Numbered from the stretch's first letter, positions 23,577-32,654 are shown. The stretch: DNA of 64,000 nucleotides from Verrucomicrobiota bacterium (GCA_023399155.1 JAEWQP010000016.1:62001-126000), one strand, 5' to 3'. Numbers and translations are program-made. Notes: generated from the sequence alone by a model not told the origin.

Positions 23577-25964
23577 ATGCAATACGGCCACTTCGACGAC
23601 CATGCCCGCGAATACGTAATCACGCGCCCGGACACCCCGCGGCCGTGGTCCAACTACCTCGGTTCGACCGAGTATGGTGCGATCATCACCAACCACGCCG
23701 GCGGATACTCGTTCTACAAGAGTGGCGCCACCGGCCGCTTCCTGCGGATGCGCTTCAACAGCATCCCGATGGACCAGCCGGGCCGCCTCTTCTACGTGCG
23801 CGACAACGAGTCCGGCGACTTCTGGTCGGCCTCGTGGCAGCCCGTGGCCAAGCCGCTGGACCAGTATCGGTCGACCTGCCGCCACGGCATGGCCTACACG
23901 GTCATCGAGAGCGCCTACGCGGGCATCGCGACGGAGGCCACGTATTTCGTCCCGCTGGGGCAGACCTTCGAGTACTGGCGCCTCAAGGTGACCAACACCA
24001 CGAGGCGCGCGCGCAGGCTCTCGGTCTTCACCTACTGCGAGTTCGCCAATCTCTGGCACACCTTCCAGGACCAGGTGAACCTCCAGTATTCACTTTTCAT
24101 TACACGCGCCACGCTCGAACGCGGCATCCTCGGCATCACCTGCAACCCGAATTTCGAGTTCGACGGCAAGGATCTCACCGGGTGCAACCGCACGTGGATG
24201 GCGCTCACCGGCGCCCGGCTCGCCGGCGTGGAGACCACGCGCGAGCGCTTCCTCGGCAGCTACGGCGGCTATGCCGCGCCCGACGTGGTCGCGAGGGGCA
24301 AGTGCTCGAACTTCCTCGCCGAGGGCGACAACGTCGTCGGCGGCCAGCAGGCGAACCTCACGCTCGGGCCCGGGGAGACGCGCGAGTTGATCGTGCTCCT
24401 CGGGCTGGGCACCGTGGCGTCGCACGGTCGCAAGACCGTCGCGCGCTTTGGAAACCCGGCCGCCTGCGAGGCGGAGTTCCAGAAGCTGAAGGCGCATTGG
24501 CACGCGCCCCTCGAGAACTTGCAGGTGTCGACGCCGGACACGGAGTTCGACGCGATGGTGAACACCTGGAACGCCTACAATGCGCTCATCACCTATGCCT
24601 GGTCGCGTTCCGCCTCGCTCGTCTACAACGGCGAGCGCGACGGCCTGGGCTTCCGCGACACGGTGCAGGACATGCTGGGGGCCATCCCGCTGCTCAAGGA
24701 AGGTGTGCAGCCGCGCCTCGAGCTGATGCTCACCGGTCAGCTGAGCAACGGCGGCGCCATCCCGGTGATCAAGCCGTTCTCGCACAGCCCCGGAAGGGAA
24801 CAGTCACCGCCCGACGAGGAGTACCGGTCGGACGACTGCCTGTGGTTCTTCAACGCCATCCCCGCCTTCGTGGCCGAGACCGGCCAGTTCGACTTCTACT
24901 CCAAGGTGCTGCCCTACGCCGACACAGGCGAGGCGACCGTATTCGGCCACCTGCGACGCGCGCTCGAGTTCAACCTCGAGCGCACCGGTCGCAACGGCCT
25001 GCCCTGCGGGCTGTCCGCCGACTGGAACGACTGCATCCGGCTCGGCTACAAGGGCGAAAGCGTATTCGTTGCCTTCCAGGTTCGCCTGGGCCTCGACATC
25101 TACGCCGGCATCGCCGACCAGCTGGGCCTGCCGGCCGAAGCGAAGTGGGCGCGCGCCGAGCTCAAGAAACTCGACGCCAAGATCCAGAAGGTCTGCTGGG
25201 ACGGCAAGTGGTTCATCTGGGCGATCGGCCAGGATGGTACGGTGTACGGCACCAGGGATTTTGCCGAGGGTCAGGTCTACATGAATACACAGGTGTGGGC
25301 CGTGATGTCCGGGGCGGCCACGCCGGACCAGGCGAAACAGGCGCTCAGGACGATGAAGCAGAAGTGCGCCACGCCCTACGGCCTGATGCTGTGCGCGCCG
25401 CCGTTCATCAAGGCAGACCCCGAGATCATGAAGGCCACCCTCTTCAACGCCGGCATCAAGGAGAACGCCGGCATCTTCTCGCACACGCAAAGCTGGGGCG
25501 TGATCGCCGAGGTGATGCAGGGCAACGGCGATCAGGCCTGGGACTACTACCGCGCATTCATGCCGGCCGCCTACAACACGCGCGCCGAGCTGCGCGAGGT
25601 GGAGCCTTACGTCCACTGTCAGACCACGTATTCAAGCTACAACGTCAACGAGGGCCGCTCACGCGTGCCGTGGCTTTCCGGCACCGCCTCGTGGGCCTAC
25701 TACAGCGCGACGCACTGGATCCTCGGCATCCGACCGGAGGTGGACGGACTGCGCATCGCACCGTGCATCCCGCGGGCGTGGAAGGGGTTTTCCATGACGC
25801 GCACCTTCCGCGGCATGAAGCTGCAGATCGAGGTGAAGAACCCGCGCCGCAAGAATCGCGGCTTGAAGTCGCTTGTCGTCGACGGACGGGCCATCGCCGG
25901 CGAGGTGATCCCGACGCACGCCCTGCGCGACGGCTCCAGGATCGTGGTCGTGCTTGGCGGATAG
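23577..25964 (+). CDS. GH94 disaccharide phosphorylase (cellobiose/chitobiose type)
   Basis: The 795-residue protein starts Met-Gln-Tyr-Gly-His-Phe-Asp-Asp-x-x-Arg-Glu-Tyr-Val-Ile, the typical opening of GH94 enzymes. It has the N-terminal beta-sandwich (about 1-270), a helical linker and the (alpha/alpha)6 barrel. The catalytic acid is predicted as Asp482 in Ala-Asp-Trp-Asn-Asp. The family reversibly splits beta-linked disaccharides with phosphate to a sugar 1-phosphate plus a free sugar, in the cytoplasm. Cellobiose, N,N'-diacetylchitobiose or laminaribiose cannot be separated by eye. No signal peptide. The ATG at 23577 fits the family start better than 23538. Confidence 0.9.
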   Translation: MQYGHFDDHAREYVITRPDTPRPWSNYLGSTEYGAIITNHAGGYSFYKSGATGRFLRMRFNSIPMDQPGRLFYVRDNESGDFWSASWQPVAKPLDQYRSTCRHGMAYTVIESAYAGIATEATYFVPLGQTFEYWRLKVTNTTRRARRLSVFTYCEFANLWHTFQDQVNLQYSLFITRATLERGILGITCNPNFEFDGKDLTGCNRTWMALTGARLAGVETTRERFLGSYGGYAAPDVVARGKCSNFLAEGDNVVGGQQANLTLGPGETRELIVLLGLGTVASHGRKTVARFGNPAACEAEFQKLKAHWHAPLENLQVSTPDTEFDAMVNTWNAYNALITYAWSRSASLVYNGERDGLGFRDTVQDMLGAIPLLKEGVQPRLELMLTGQLSNGGAIPVIKPFSHSPGREQSPPDEEYRSDDCLWFFNAIPAFVAETGQFDFYSKVLPYADTGEATVFGHLRRALEFNLERTGRNGLPCGLSADWNDCIRLGYKGESVFVAFQVRLGLDIYAGIADQLGLPAEAKWARAELKKLDAKIQKVCWDGKWFIWAIGQDGTVYGTRDFAEGQVYMNTQVWAVMSGAATPDQAKQALRTMKQKCATPYGLMLCAPPFIKADPEIMKATLFNAGIKENAGIFSHTQSWGVIAEVMQGNGDQAWDYYRAFMPAAYNTRAELREVEPYVHCQTTYSSYNVNEGRSRVPWLSGTASWAYYSATHWILGIRPEVDGLRIAPCIPRAWKGFSMTRTFRGMKLQIEVKNPRRKNRGLKSLVVDGRAIAGEVIPTHALRDGSRIVVVLGG

Positions 25965-26144
25965 CCGCCGCCTTCCGGCCGCACCACGCCGCCGTCCCGG
26001 GGCTCGCGGCCGCCCGAGTCATTGTCATTCAATGAATGACACCGCCCGGAGCGCCAGGGCGAGGGTGGATTGGCGTCGGGCGTTGGACGGCGCCCGCGTT
26101 TTGCCACTGGCGTCGACGTGCCGCGCGCGTACGCTGATCGACGC

Positions 26145-27176
26145 ATGCAGGCGATCTCCCGCAAGAAGCAGGTCTTCCCGATCAATCCGGACCTCCGCCG
26201 CTACCTCGCGCGCTACCGCCGCGAGACCCGCCTGCCGGTGACCTATAACGACCTGGTGCGGTTCAACAACACCCTGCCGCTCCTCGACCGCGAGGGCCGC
26301 GACACGCACTGGGAGACGTCGTTCTACGACCCGCTCACCACACGCGAGCTGCACACCGGCCTGACGGAGATCTACGCGCTGCTGCGCACCGGAGGCGACA
26401 TGGCGGCGATGCGCCACCTCTACATCGACCGCATCGACTACTGCGTGTTCGGCAACACCAAGCCGTTCCGCGTGCGCGTGGTGAACCAGTACAACGACAA
26501 CTATGACCACTTCTACGTGAAGCGGGCGGACGCCTCGCGCATCTACGGTCTGGAACTGGAGGATCTCCTCTCGCCGAACGCGATGACGTATTTCGTGCAC
26601 AAGGAGACTCTGATCGAGGAGCACATCACCGGCATCCCGGGCGACCGCTTCATCGCCGACTACATCGACCGGCCCAACCGCAGCCGCGTGCGGCTCGCGA
26701 AGGAGTTCATCAAGTTCAACGAGCGCTGCTTTGTGCGCCTCCTCGGCGACATGCGCTCGTACAACTACGTCATCGCGGTCACGCCGGACTTCGAGGACGA
26801 GCAGTATCGCGTGCGGCCGATCGATTTCGACCAGCAGAACTACGAGGGTCGCAAGAACGTCTACCTTCCGCAGTTCTTCAAGGACAACCTCGCCGTGGTG
26901 AAGCTCTGCACGAGTCTCCTAAACCTGGATACGATGCGCCAGTACCAGCAGGAGGAGCGCACGCTCATGGCGCGCCGCTTCGCCTCGGCCCGGCCGCAGC
27001 TCGAGCATCTCGTCGGGTGCATGAGCAAGGACCCGCTCTCCACGCCGGAAAAGATCGCGCAGCTGCGCGGGGAACTTGGCGAGTACCACCAGACACCCGG
27101 GTTTCAGAGCCTCTCGACCATGGGCGAGATCCTCTGGCACCACATCAATGCGTGCCTGACGCGCGCACCGGGCTGA
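26145..27176 (+). CDS. Conserved protein of unknown function
   Basis: The 343-residue soluble protein has no signal peptide or membrane segment. From the ATG at 26145 it reads Gln-Ala-Ile-Ser-Arg-Lys-Lys-Gln-Val-Phe-Pro-Ile-Asn. It is rich in aromatic and charged residues. Blocks that look constrained are Arg-Ile-Asp-Tyr-Cys-x-Phe-Gly-Asn-Thr, Tyr-Val-Lys-Arg-Ala-Asp-Ala-Ser-Arg, Asn-Glu-Arg-Cys-Phe-Val-Arg-Leu-Leu-Gly-Asp-Met-Arg-Ser-Tyr-Asn-Tyr and Ile-Asp-Phe-Asp-Gln-Gln. The order Lys, then Gly-Asp, then Asp-Phe-Asp weakly recalls kinase-like folds, but this is a guess. It lies 180 bp after the GH94 gene on the same strand, so co-transcription is possible. Confidence 0.75.
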   Translation: MQAISRKKQVFPINPDLRRYLARYRRETRLPVTYNDLVRFNNTLPLLDREGRDTHWETSFYDPLTTRELHTGLTEIYALLRTGGDMAAMRHLYIDRIDYCVFGNTKPFRVRVVNQYNDNYDHFYVKRADASRIYGLELEDLLSPNAMTYFVHKETLIEEHITGIPGDRFIADYIDRPNRSRVRLAKEFIKFNERCFVRLLGDMRSYNYVIAVTPDFEDEQYRVRPIDFDQQNYEGRKNVYLPQFFKDNLAVVKLCTSLLNLDTMRQYQQEERTLMARRFASARPQLEHLVGCMSKDPLSTPEKIAQLRGELGEYHQTPGFQSLSTMGEILWHHINACLTRAPG

Positions 27177-27233
27177 CGCGTGCCGCCCCAACCCGGCCGG
27201 CAGGGCGGCCGCGGTTCCCGATCCGGCACCCGC

Positions 27234-27941
27234 TCAGTACGCCCCCGGCGTTTTGTCGCCCGTCACCGTGCCGCGCTGTCCCAGAAATTCTGCGACGATC
27301 GCGGCCGCACTGGACGTGCCGAGCCGCGTCGCACCGGCGTCAATCAACGCGAGCGCGTCGGCCAGGGACTTGATGCCACCGCTCGCCTTCAGGCCGATCT
27401 CCCGGCTGCGCGCCGCGGCCCATTCCCGAATGTGCGCGACCTTCGCACCGGCCGAGCCGAATCCGGTGGATGTCTTGATGAAGTCAACGCCCGCGTCCTC
27501 ACACAGCCGCAGCGCCTCGAGGCGCTGCGGGGCATCGAGGTAGCAGGTCTCCACGATCACCTTCACCAGCAGCCCGAGTTCATGCGCGCGAACCGCGAGC
27601 GCGGCGATCTCCGCACCGGCTTCCGCGCCGCGACCTTCGCGCAGCGCCGCATAGTGCATCACGATGTCGACCTCGTGTGCGCCCGCGACCTGGGCCGCCT
27701 CGATCTCCGCGCGTTTGGCCGCAGTCGAGAAACGTCCGCTGGGAAAGCCGATAACCGTGCCAATGCGCGTGCCGGTGCCGTGAAGCCGGCGGGCGGCGAA
27801 CGGCACGCTCGCCGGATAGAGCATGACACAGGCGAATCGCTGCGCGGCCGCCTCGTCGCAAAGCGCGGCGATCTCGGCCTCGGTGGCGTCGAGGCGCAGG
27901 TTGGTGGAATCGAGCGTAGCGGCGAGTTCTGCGGCGGTCAT
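27234..27941 (-). CDS. deoC: Deoxyribose-phosphate aldolase
   Basis: DeoC cleaves 2-deoxyribose-5-phosphate to glyceraldehyde-3-phosphate and acetaldehyde through a Schiff base. From the ATG at 27941 the 235-residue TIM barrel has Leu-Asp-Ser-Thr-Asn-Leu near residue 10 (family form Asp-His-Thr), Gly-Phe-Pro-x-Gly near 65, the catalytic Asp92 in Glu-Val-Asp-Ile-Val, the Schiff-base Lys156 in Phe-Ile-Lys-Thr-Ser-Thr-Gly-Phe, and Lys185 in Gly-Leu-Lys-Ala-Ser-Gly-Gly. The open frame runs to 28262, but the added 107 residues are low-complexity and unlike the family. It faces the preceding plus-strand gene with a 57-bp gap. Confidence 0.94.
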   Translation of the reverse strand: MTAAELAATLDSTNLRLDATEAEIAALCDEAAAQRFACVMLYPASVPFAARRLHGTGTRIGTVIGFPSGRFSTAAKRAEIEAAQVAGAHEVDIVMHYAALREGRGAEAGAEIAALAVRAHELGLLVKVIVETCYLDAPQRLEALRLCEDAGVDFIKTSTGFGSAGAKVAHIREWAAARSREIGLKASGGIKSLADALALIDAGATRLGTSSAAAIVAEFLGQRGTVTGDKTPGAY

Positions 27942-28433
27942 GGCTGGATGCCCGCGATCCTCGACCCCGCTGCGAAACGGCACGAGGCACAAATTCGGCG
28001 GGCGGTCCGGAAAGCGCGCACCCGTCCTGGCCGCGGCACCCACCGTCAGCCTCGCCTCGAGCCCCGAACCACACCACCCTCGGCGTTCCCCCCGGATGCG
28101 CCGCCCTCGCCGCCGATTCTCGTCCGATCCCGCGCCCTCGCTCTTCGCGCCGGCCCGGCGGGCGCAACCGTCACGGGTGCTCGCGCCCGAAGCCCCGGAC
28201 CGCGCCGCCCCACCCCCGGCCTCTGCGCAAGAGCCGAATCGCGCCCCGCGGCATAGTGTCATGCATCGATGGACATCGCGCCGTTCCCTCGGCCCGTCCG
28301 GATCCCCCGCGCGACGTGCAAATCGCGTCTGGACCGCGGGTTGCGTAGGCCCTAAAACTCGCTGCGACTTCCTCCCACGCCCATGTGTTGTTCCGGTTGA
28401 TGATCATCCCGCGAGACACTGGCCCCACCGTCG
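27942..28433. other. Non-coding spacer between deoC and the ECF sigma gene
   Basis: This 492-bp divergent spacer shows no credible gene; open frames in it are high-GC artefacts. A 10-bp perfect palindrome, GATGATCATC, lies at 28399-28408, about 25 bp before the sigma-factor ATG, and could be an operator. No clear ECF-type promoter (GGAAC plus GTC) is seen at proper spacing. Confidence 0.4.
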
Positions 28434-28997
28434 ATGAGCGACACCGGAGAGTTTGAGGCGTTTATGAGGAACTACCAGAACATGGTCTTCTCGACCGCCT
28501 ACCGCCTGACCGCGAACCACGCCGAGGCTCAGGACATCGCGCAGGAGACGTTCCTCAAGGCATACGAGCGGTTCGACGGCCTGCGGGAAAGCCCCGCGGC
28601 CGGCGGCTGGCTCAAGACCGTCGCGACCAATCTGTCGCTCAACCACCTGTCGCGCTACCGCAAACGCTGGAGCTTCTTCTCGGACATGCGCCGCAAAGAC
28701 GACGACGGCGATGAGGGCACTGATTTCGCCGCCAATCTGCCCGCGCCGGAATCCCGCGAGTCCGGCGCCGCGGAACAGGAGGACACCCGCGCCTTGCTCG
28801 ACGACGCACTGGCCAGGCTGCCCCACGATCAGCGTGCGGCCATCGTCCTGTATCACTTCCACGACATGCCCTACCAGGACATCGCGGAGAAGCTGAAGGT
28901 CTCCCTCGCCAAGGTGAAAACCGACATCATGCGCGGACGCGAGGCGCTCAAGCGCAAGCTCGCCGGGCGCATGGCCGAACTTGAATTCAACGCATGA
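28434..28997 (+). CDS. ECF-type RNA polymerase sigma factor
   Basis: The 187-residue protein has sigma region 2 (about residues 8-75; Asp-Ile-Ala-Gln-Glu-Thr-Phe-Leu-Lys-Ala-Tyr) and region 4 (about 120-175; Leu-Pro-x-Asp-Gln-Arg-Ala-Ala-Ile-Val-Leu then a helix-turn-helix with Tyr-Gln-Asp-Ile-Ala-Glu-Lys-Leu). An acidic linker of about 30 residues joins them, and region 3 is missing, as in the ECF group. The stop codon overlaps the start of the next gene as ATGA, so the small membrane protein downstream is probably its anti-sigma partner. The target genes may include the polymer-forming/RDD gene that follows. Confidence 0.92.
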   Translation: MSDTGEFEAFMRNYQNMVFSTAYRLTANHAEAQDIAQETFLKAYERFDGLRESPAAGGWLKTVATNLSLNHLSRYRKRWSFFSDMRRKDDDGDEGTDFAANLPAPESRESGAAEQEDTRALLDDALARLPHDQRAAIVLYHFHDMPYQDIAEKLKVSLAKVKTDIMRGREALKRKLAGRMAELEFNA

Positions 28998-29497
28998 ATA
29001 CGCCCATGCCGCCCTTTGAAGATCCGTCCGACGCCCGCCTGCACGCCGCGCTGCGCAACCTGCCCGACCATCGTGCTCCGGATTCGCTCCTGCCCGGGGT
29101 GCTCGCCGCCATCCGCGCCCGTGAGCAGGCTGCCGCAGTCCTGTCGCAACTGCCGTGGTACCGCCGCCCGGCCACCTCGTGGCCGGCTCCGCTGCGCATC
29201 GCGCTCGGCACCGCCGCGCTTGGACTCCTTGCGGCGCTCGCATTCGTGCCCCAGCTGATCGCCGCCGTCACGGAGGACAGTCCGCTGCGTGCCGCGGTGG
29301 CGGCGAGCTGGGCCCGGCTCGAGGTGCTGCTCGGCGCGCTGGCCGTGGTCGGCGAAGCCTGCGTGACGGTTCTGCGCGAGTCCGCCAACTCGCCCTACAT
29401 GCTCGGCGCCGCCGCGGTGATCATCCTCTCGTATTTTGCCCTGCTGGGGATCGGAGGCGTGGTATGGCGCACCGCGTCGCAATCCCGCCAGCCTTGA
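28994..29497 (+). CDS. Small membrane protein, putative anti-sigma factor
   Basis: The 167-residue protein is read from an ATG that overlaps the sigma-factor stop codon by 4 bases. It has a short cytoplasmic N-terminus of about 60 residues and two membrane helices (about 64-85 and 132-155). The gene order fits a membrane anti-sigma factor. It lacks the His-x3-Cys-x2-Cys zinc motif of ZAS-type anti-sigma factors, and I cannot match the N-terminus to a known anti-sigma domain, so the role is inferred only from position and topology. Confidence 0.65.
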   Translation: MNTPMPPFEDPSDARLHAALRNLPDHRAPDSLLPGVLAAIRAREQAAAVLSQLPWYRRPATSWPAPLRIALGTAALGLLAALAFVPQLIAAVTEDSPLRAAVAASWARLEVLLGALAVVGEACVTVLRESANSPYMLGAAAVIILSYFALLGIGGVVWRTASQSRQP

Positions 29498-29530
29498 GAT
29501 GCGCCATCCACCCAGGCTCCCCATTCCATC

Positions 29531-31267
29531 ATGAAGCTTCCTTCCACCCACCGCTCCCTTGCCTCCGGCGTCGCCCTCGCGGCGCTTTGTGCCTGGAGCG
29601 TGCCCACGATCCCGCTGCAGGCCCAGGACGACCCCGGACCAGCCGCCGCGACCGATCCCGCCGCCGCGGCAGCGGACACTCCCGTCGAGGCGACGGGCCC
29701 GGCTGTCGAGGCTCCCGCGATCCCGCCTGCGGCCGCACCCAGGGTGCCGGCCGCGCCCGAGCCAGTCCGTCTCCATGATCTGGTGACAATCATGAACAGC
29801 GCCCACCTGCGCGCGGGCGAGATCACGCCGGAAATGGTGACGGTCATGGGCGATGCGGTGGTCGACGGCGTCGTGGAGGGTCAGAGCGTGACGGTCCTCG
29901 GCAGCGTTACTGTCAATGGCCGTGTACGGGGCGACCTCGTCTGCGTCGGCGGCACGATCACACTCGGCCCTGGCGCCGAGGTGCGGGGCCAGGTGGTCTC
30001 GGTCGGTGGCGGGCTGGTGGCGGATCCCACCAGTCGTATCCACGGCGACAAGGTCGCGATTCACCTCCCCGGCTTCGGCGGTTTCGGCGGCTGGACCGCG
30101 GAGTGGTTCCGCGACGGCCTGGCCAAGGCGCGCGTCCTTCCGCACAATCATTCGTGGGCCTGGAGCATCGCGGTGGTGGTCGTGTTGCTCAATATGCTCT
30201 TCGCCGCGCTGTTTTCCGGCGCGGTCACCGCGACTGCGCGGGCCGTGGAAGCTCGACCGGTGCTCGCCTGCGTGAACGGGGCGCTGACCCTGCTCCTCGC
30301 GCCAGTGCTGTTCATCCTGCTCGCCGCGTCCGTGATCGGGATTCCGCTGCTGCCGATCGCCGTCGCCGGATTGTTCCTCTGCTGGTTCATCGGCACGATC
30401 GGGATCTATGTGCTGTGCGGACAGCAGTTCGGCATCGTCGGTCGACCCGTCGTCGCTGCGCTCGCCGGAAACCTGGTCTTTCTCCTTCTCTATGCCCTGC
30501 CGGTGATCGGGTTCGCCGTGTGGAGCGTTACGGCCGTCATGGGCCTCGGCGCCGCCGTCACCGCCATGAGCAACCGCCGCCGCGAGACACGCGAGGCGCG
30601 GCTGGCCGCACGCAGCCAACAAACGCCACCCGCCCCCGGCGCACCGACTGCTCCGGTGCCTCCTGTGGCAGCCGCGGCGGTGGCGTCGCCCGTACATGCA
30701 GAGCCACCGCCCCACGTGCCGTCAGCCGCCATGCCGGCGCCCGCCTCGCCACCGCCGACGGCCTCGGCCGGCTTCGCCGGAACCAGCGCCGCAGCCGGTG
30801 GGGTTGGCGCGACCGCGGTTCCGCCCTACTCCGGGTGGACACCGCCGCCTCCGCCGCCGACGGTGCCGCCCCTGCCGATCGAGGTGCTCACCGAGCGCGC
30901 GACATTCCTGCCGAGACTTCTCGCGTTCGTTCTCGACCTTCTCGTGGTCACTGTCGCGATCAACATCCTCGGGCTCGGTGCCTTTCCTGTCTGGGTGCTG
31001 GCCATGATCGGCTACCACGTGTTCTTCTGGGGCTGGCGCAGCACCACGCCGGCCGGCATCGTGCTCAACCTTCAGATCGTCCGCGATGACGGCACGCCGA
31101 TGGATTACCGCGTCGCCGCGGTGCGTGCGCTCAGCGGCGTGTTCTCGCTCGTGCCGGCCGGCCTGGGATTGATCTGGATGGCCTTCGATCGCGATTGCCA
31201 GGCCTGGCACGACAAGCTCGCCGGCACCTCGGTGATCGTCGTGCGCAAGCCCCGTCCCCTGATCTGA
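29531..31267 (+). CDS. Bactofilin-like polymer-forming domain fused to RDD membrane domain
   Basis: The 578-residue protein has a signal peptide (about 1-31), an Ala/Pro-rich segment, then a short right-handed-helix region (about 95-175) of repeats such as Gly-Gln-Ser-Val-Thr-Val-Leu-Gly-Ser-Val-Thr-Val-Asn-Gly, as in polymer-forming (bactofilin-like) proteins. Four or so membrane helices follow (about 205-345), then a long Pro/Ala linker (about 360-450) and a C-terminal RDD domain (about 455-575, with Arg-Leu-Leu-Ala-Phe-Val-Leu-Asp). The signal peptide puts the helix region outside the cytoplasm, unlike true bactofilins. It is the third gene of the sigma-factor cluster, 33 bp after the second. 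Confidence 0.8.
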   Translation: MKLPSTHRSLASGVALAALCAWSVPTIPLQAQDDPGPAAATDPAAAAADTPVEATGPAVEAPAIPPAAAPRVPAAPEPVRLHDLVTIMNSAHLRAGEITPEMVTVMGDAVVDGVVEGQSVTVLGSVTVNGRVRGDLVCVGGTITLGPGAEVRGQVVSVGGGLVADPTSRIHGDKVAIHLPGFGGFGGWTAEWFRDGLAKARVLPHNHSWAWSIAVVVVLLNMLFAALFSGAVTATARAVEARPVLACVNGALTLLLAPVLFILLAASVIGIPLLPIAVAGLFLCWFIGTIGIYVLCGQQFGIVGRPVVAALAGNLVFLLLYALPVIGFAVWSVTAVMGLGAAVTAMSNRRRETREARLAARSQQTPPAPGAPTAPVPPVAAAAVASPVHAEPPPHVPSAAMPAPASPPPTASAGFAGTSAAAGGVGATAVPPYSGWTPPPPPPTVPPLPIEVLTERATFLPRLLAFVLDLLVVTVAINILGLGAFPVWVLAMIGYHVFFWGWRSTTPAGIVLNLQIVRDDGTPMDYRVAAVRALSGVFSLVPAGLGLIWMAFDRDCQAWHDKLAGTSVIVVRKPRPLI

Positions 31268-31376
31268 CGCAACACGCGCGGCCGCAGGTGCTCCCTGTGG
31301 CCGTCTTGGGTCGGGATGCCAGGTGGAACGGATGCGGACCCTTGCCCGACGCGACTCTTCCGTTTACGCTGGCGAC

Positions 31377-31796
31377 ATGCAGTTCGCCCTGAAGCGGCAG
31401 TTGACGGTTTCGCTGCAAAACCAACCCGGACGCCTCGCTGAAGTCAGCGAATTGATCGCGAAGCACGGATTGAACGTCGAGGCCCTCTGCGTGATCGACA
31501 ACAACGAGCAGAGCGTCGTGCGACTGCTGGTGGACGAACCTGCACGCTGCAAGGATGCGCTCATCGATGCGGGGTTCTCGGTCGTTGATGCCGAGGTGCT
31601 CGCCCTTCCGGTGGCCGATCGCCGCGGCAAACTCGCCGAAGTGACGCGCGCCCTCGCATCCGCACACGTGAATATCGACTACGCCTATGCCTCCGTCGAT
31701 CACGAGGACCAGGCCAGGCGCTCGCTCATCATCCTGAAGGTGTCGAACAACCGACTCGCCGAGCAGGTGCTGCACGCCGTGGGCGGCACGGGCTGA
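31377..31796 (+). CDS. Two-ACT-domain protein
   Basis: The 139-residue protein is two ACT modules in tandem (about 7-68 and 73-137), each with the beta-alpha-beta pattern and the Pro-Gly-Arg-Leu-Ala-Glu-Val or Arg-Gly-Lys-Leu-Ala-Glu-Val turn. ACT domains bind small ligands, usually amino acids, at their interfaces. With no catalytic domain it is probably a regulator. The family is often annotated as an amino-acid-binding protein. The ATG at 31377 is preferred to 31323 because the first strand starts there. Confidence 0.82.
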   Translation: MQFALKRQLTVSLQNQPGRLAEVSELIAKHGLNVEALCVIDNNEQSVVRLLVDEPARCKDALIDAGFSVVDAEVLALPVADRRGKLAEVTRALASAHVNIDYAYASVDHEDQARRSLIILKVSNNRLAEQVLHAVGGTG

Positions 31797-32021
31797 CAAA
31801 CGCCCGCCTCAGCCGGACGCGCTCGGTCGGCGTGCACTCCCTGCATCGGTTGCCCAAGCCCCGAAGCTGTGGCAGCCGACTTGCCGCGCTTCGCGCCGTG
31901 CGCTACGGCGTGGCAGCATCGCCGAAGCCGACGGTGTAGGCGGCCGGGCGGTTGCTACTCGTGCGCGAGCCGCAAGCGCGCCGAGGGGCGCGCGCCGCTT
32001 TCGCCGACTCAGGAGTTCGTC

Positions 32022-32654
32022 TCAACGATGCGTGGTACCGGCGGCACCCCGGCGCATCCCGACGGGCTCGCCGAGGATCTCACGCAGAATGATGGCGCGG
32101 CGCAACGATCCGCGGCCCGCGAGCTCGGCGCGCCACGAGCCAGGCAAGGCGGCACTGCGGCGCTCCGGTCCGGGAAACGTTCTGGCGGCGCCCATTTTCG
32201 GTATGGCCGCCGTCGCCAGCTCGCGCACCGCACGAAGCTGACGCAACTGCTCTTCAAAAGTGCGCTGCGTCTCCAGCATCCCCGCCTCGCGCGCGGCCCG
32301 TTCCTGGTCCTCGCGTGCGTAGGCATCTTCCTCGACCCCGGCGCGCTCGGCGACGATGACGGGGCGGAGGGTTTGCGGGCCTTCGACCTGTTCGGGCTCG
32401 GATTCGAAAACCTCGGGCGGCGGTGGCGCCGCCGTTTCGCCGCGCTGGCGCGCAAGGATGCGGCGCCGGATCTCCTCCTGGATCTGGCGCGTCCGCTCGG
32501 CCTCGGCCGCATCGTGCTCGCCGGGCATGGCTCGACGGGTGGGCGCAGCGCCGTCCCCATCCTCAGCCGACTTCGCCTTCATTGCCTTGATCGCGTAGAT
32601 CAGGATGATGACGACGAAGACGACCAGCTTCAGGTTATCGAGTATCCATTCCAT
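32022..32654 (-). CDS. Small single-pass membrane protein of unknown function
   Basis: The 210-residue protein has one N-terminal membrane helix (about residues 7-27) with a positive flank, then a charged helical stretch rich in Glu, Arg and Gln (about 45-150), then a basic C-terminus. The topology suggests a cytoplasmic domain anchored by its N-terminus. The C-terminal block Arg-Arg-Ala-Ile-Ile-Leu-Arg-Glu-Ile-Leu-Gly-Glu-Pro looks conserved and recalls the small helical tail seen after flotillin or NfeD genes. It lies 138 bp downstream of floA, on the same strand. Confidence 0.7.
   Translation of the reverse strand: MEWILDNLKLVVFVVIILIYAIKAMKAKSAEDGDGAAPTRRAMPGEHDAAEAERTRQIQEEIRRRILARQRGETAAPPPPEVFESEPEQVEGPQTLRPVIVAERAGVEEDAYAREDQERAAREAGMLETQRTFEEQLRQLRAVRELATAAIPKMGAARTFPGPERRSAALPGSWRAELAGRGSLRRAIILREILGEPVGMRRGAAGTTHR

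Noticed and set aside
23289..24059. A 257-residue upstream extension of the Gfo/Idh gene
   Set aside because: The extension runs through the divergent promoter and into the GH94 gene, has no recognisable domain, and would bury the Tat signal inside the protein.
23411..26035. An 874-residue open frame on the plus strand overlapping the GH94 gene in another frame
   Set aside because: Its product is Arg/His/Pro-rich with no domain, while the other frame encodes an intact GH94 enzyme. High GC content makes such long shadow frames common here.
28263..28433. Conserved ECF self-regulated promoter before the sigma-factor gene
   Set aside because: GGAAC occurs only on the opposite strand, and no partner -10 lies at the right spacing.
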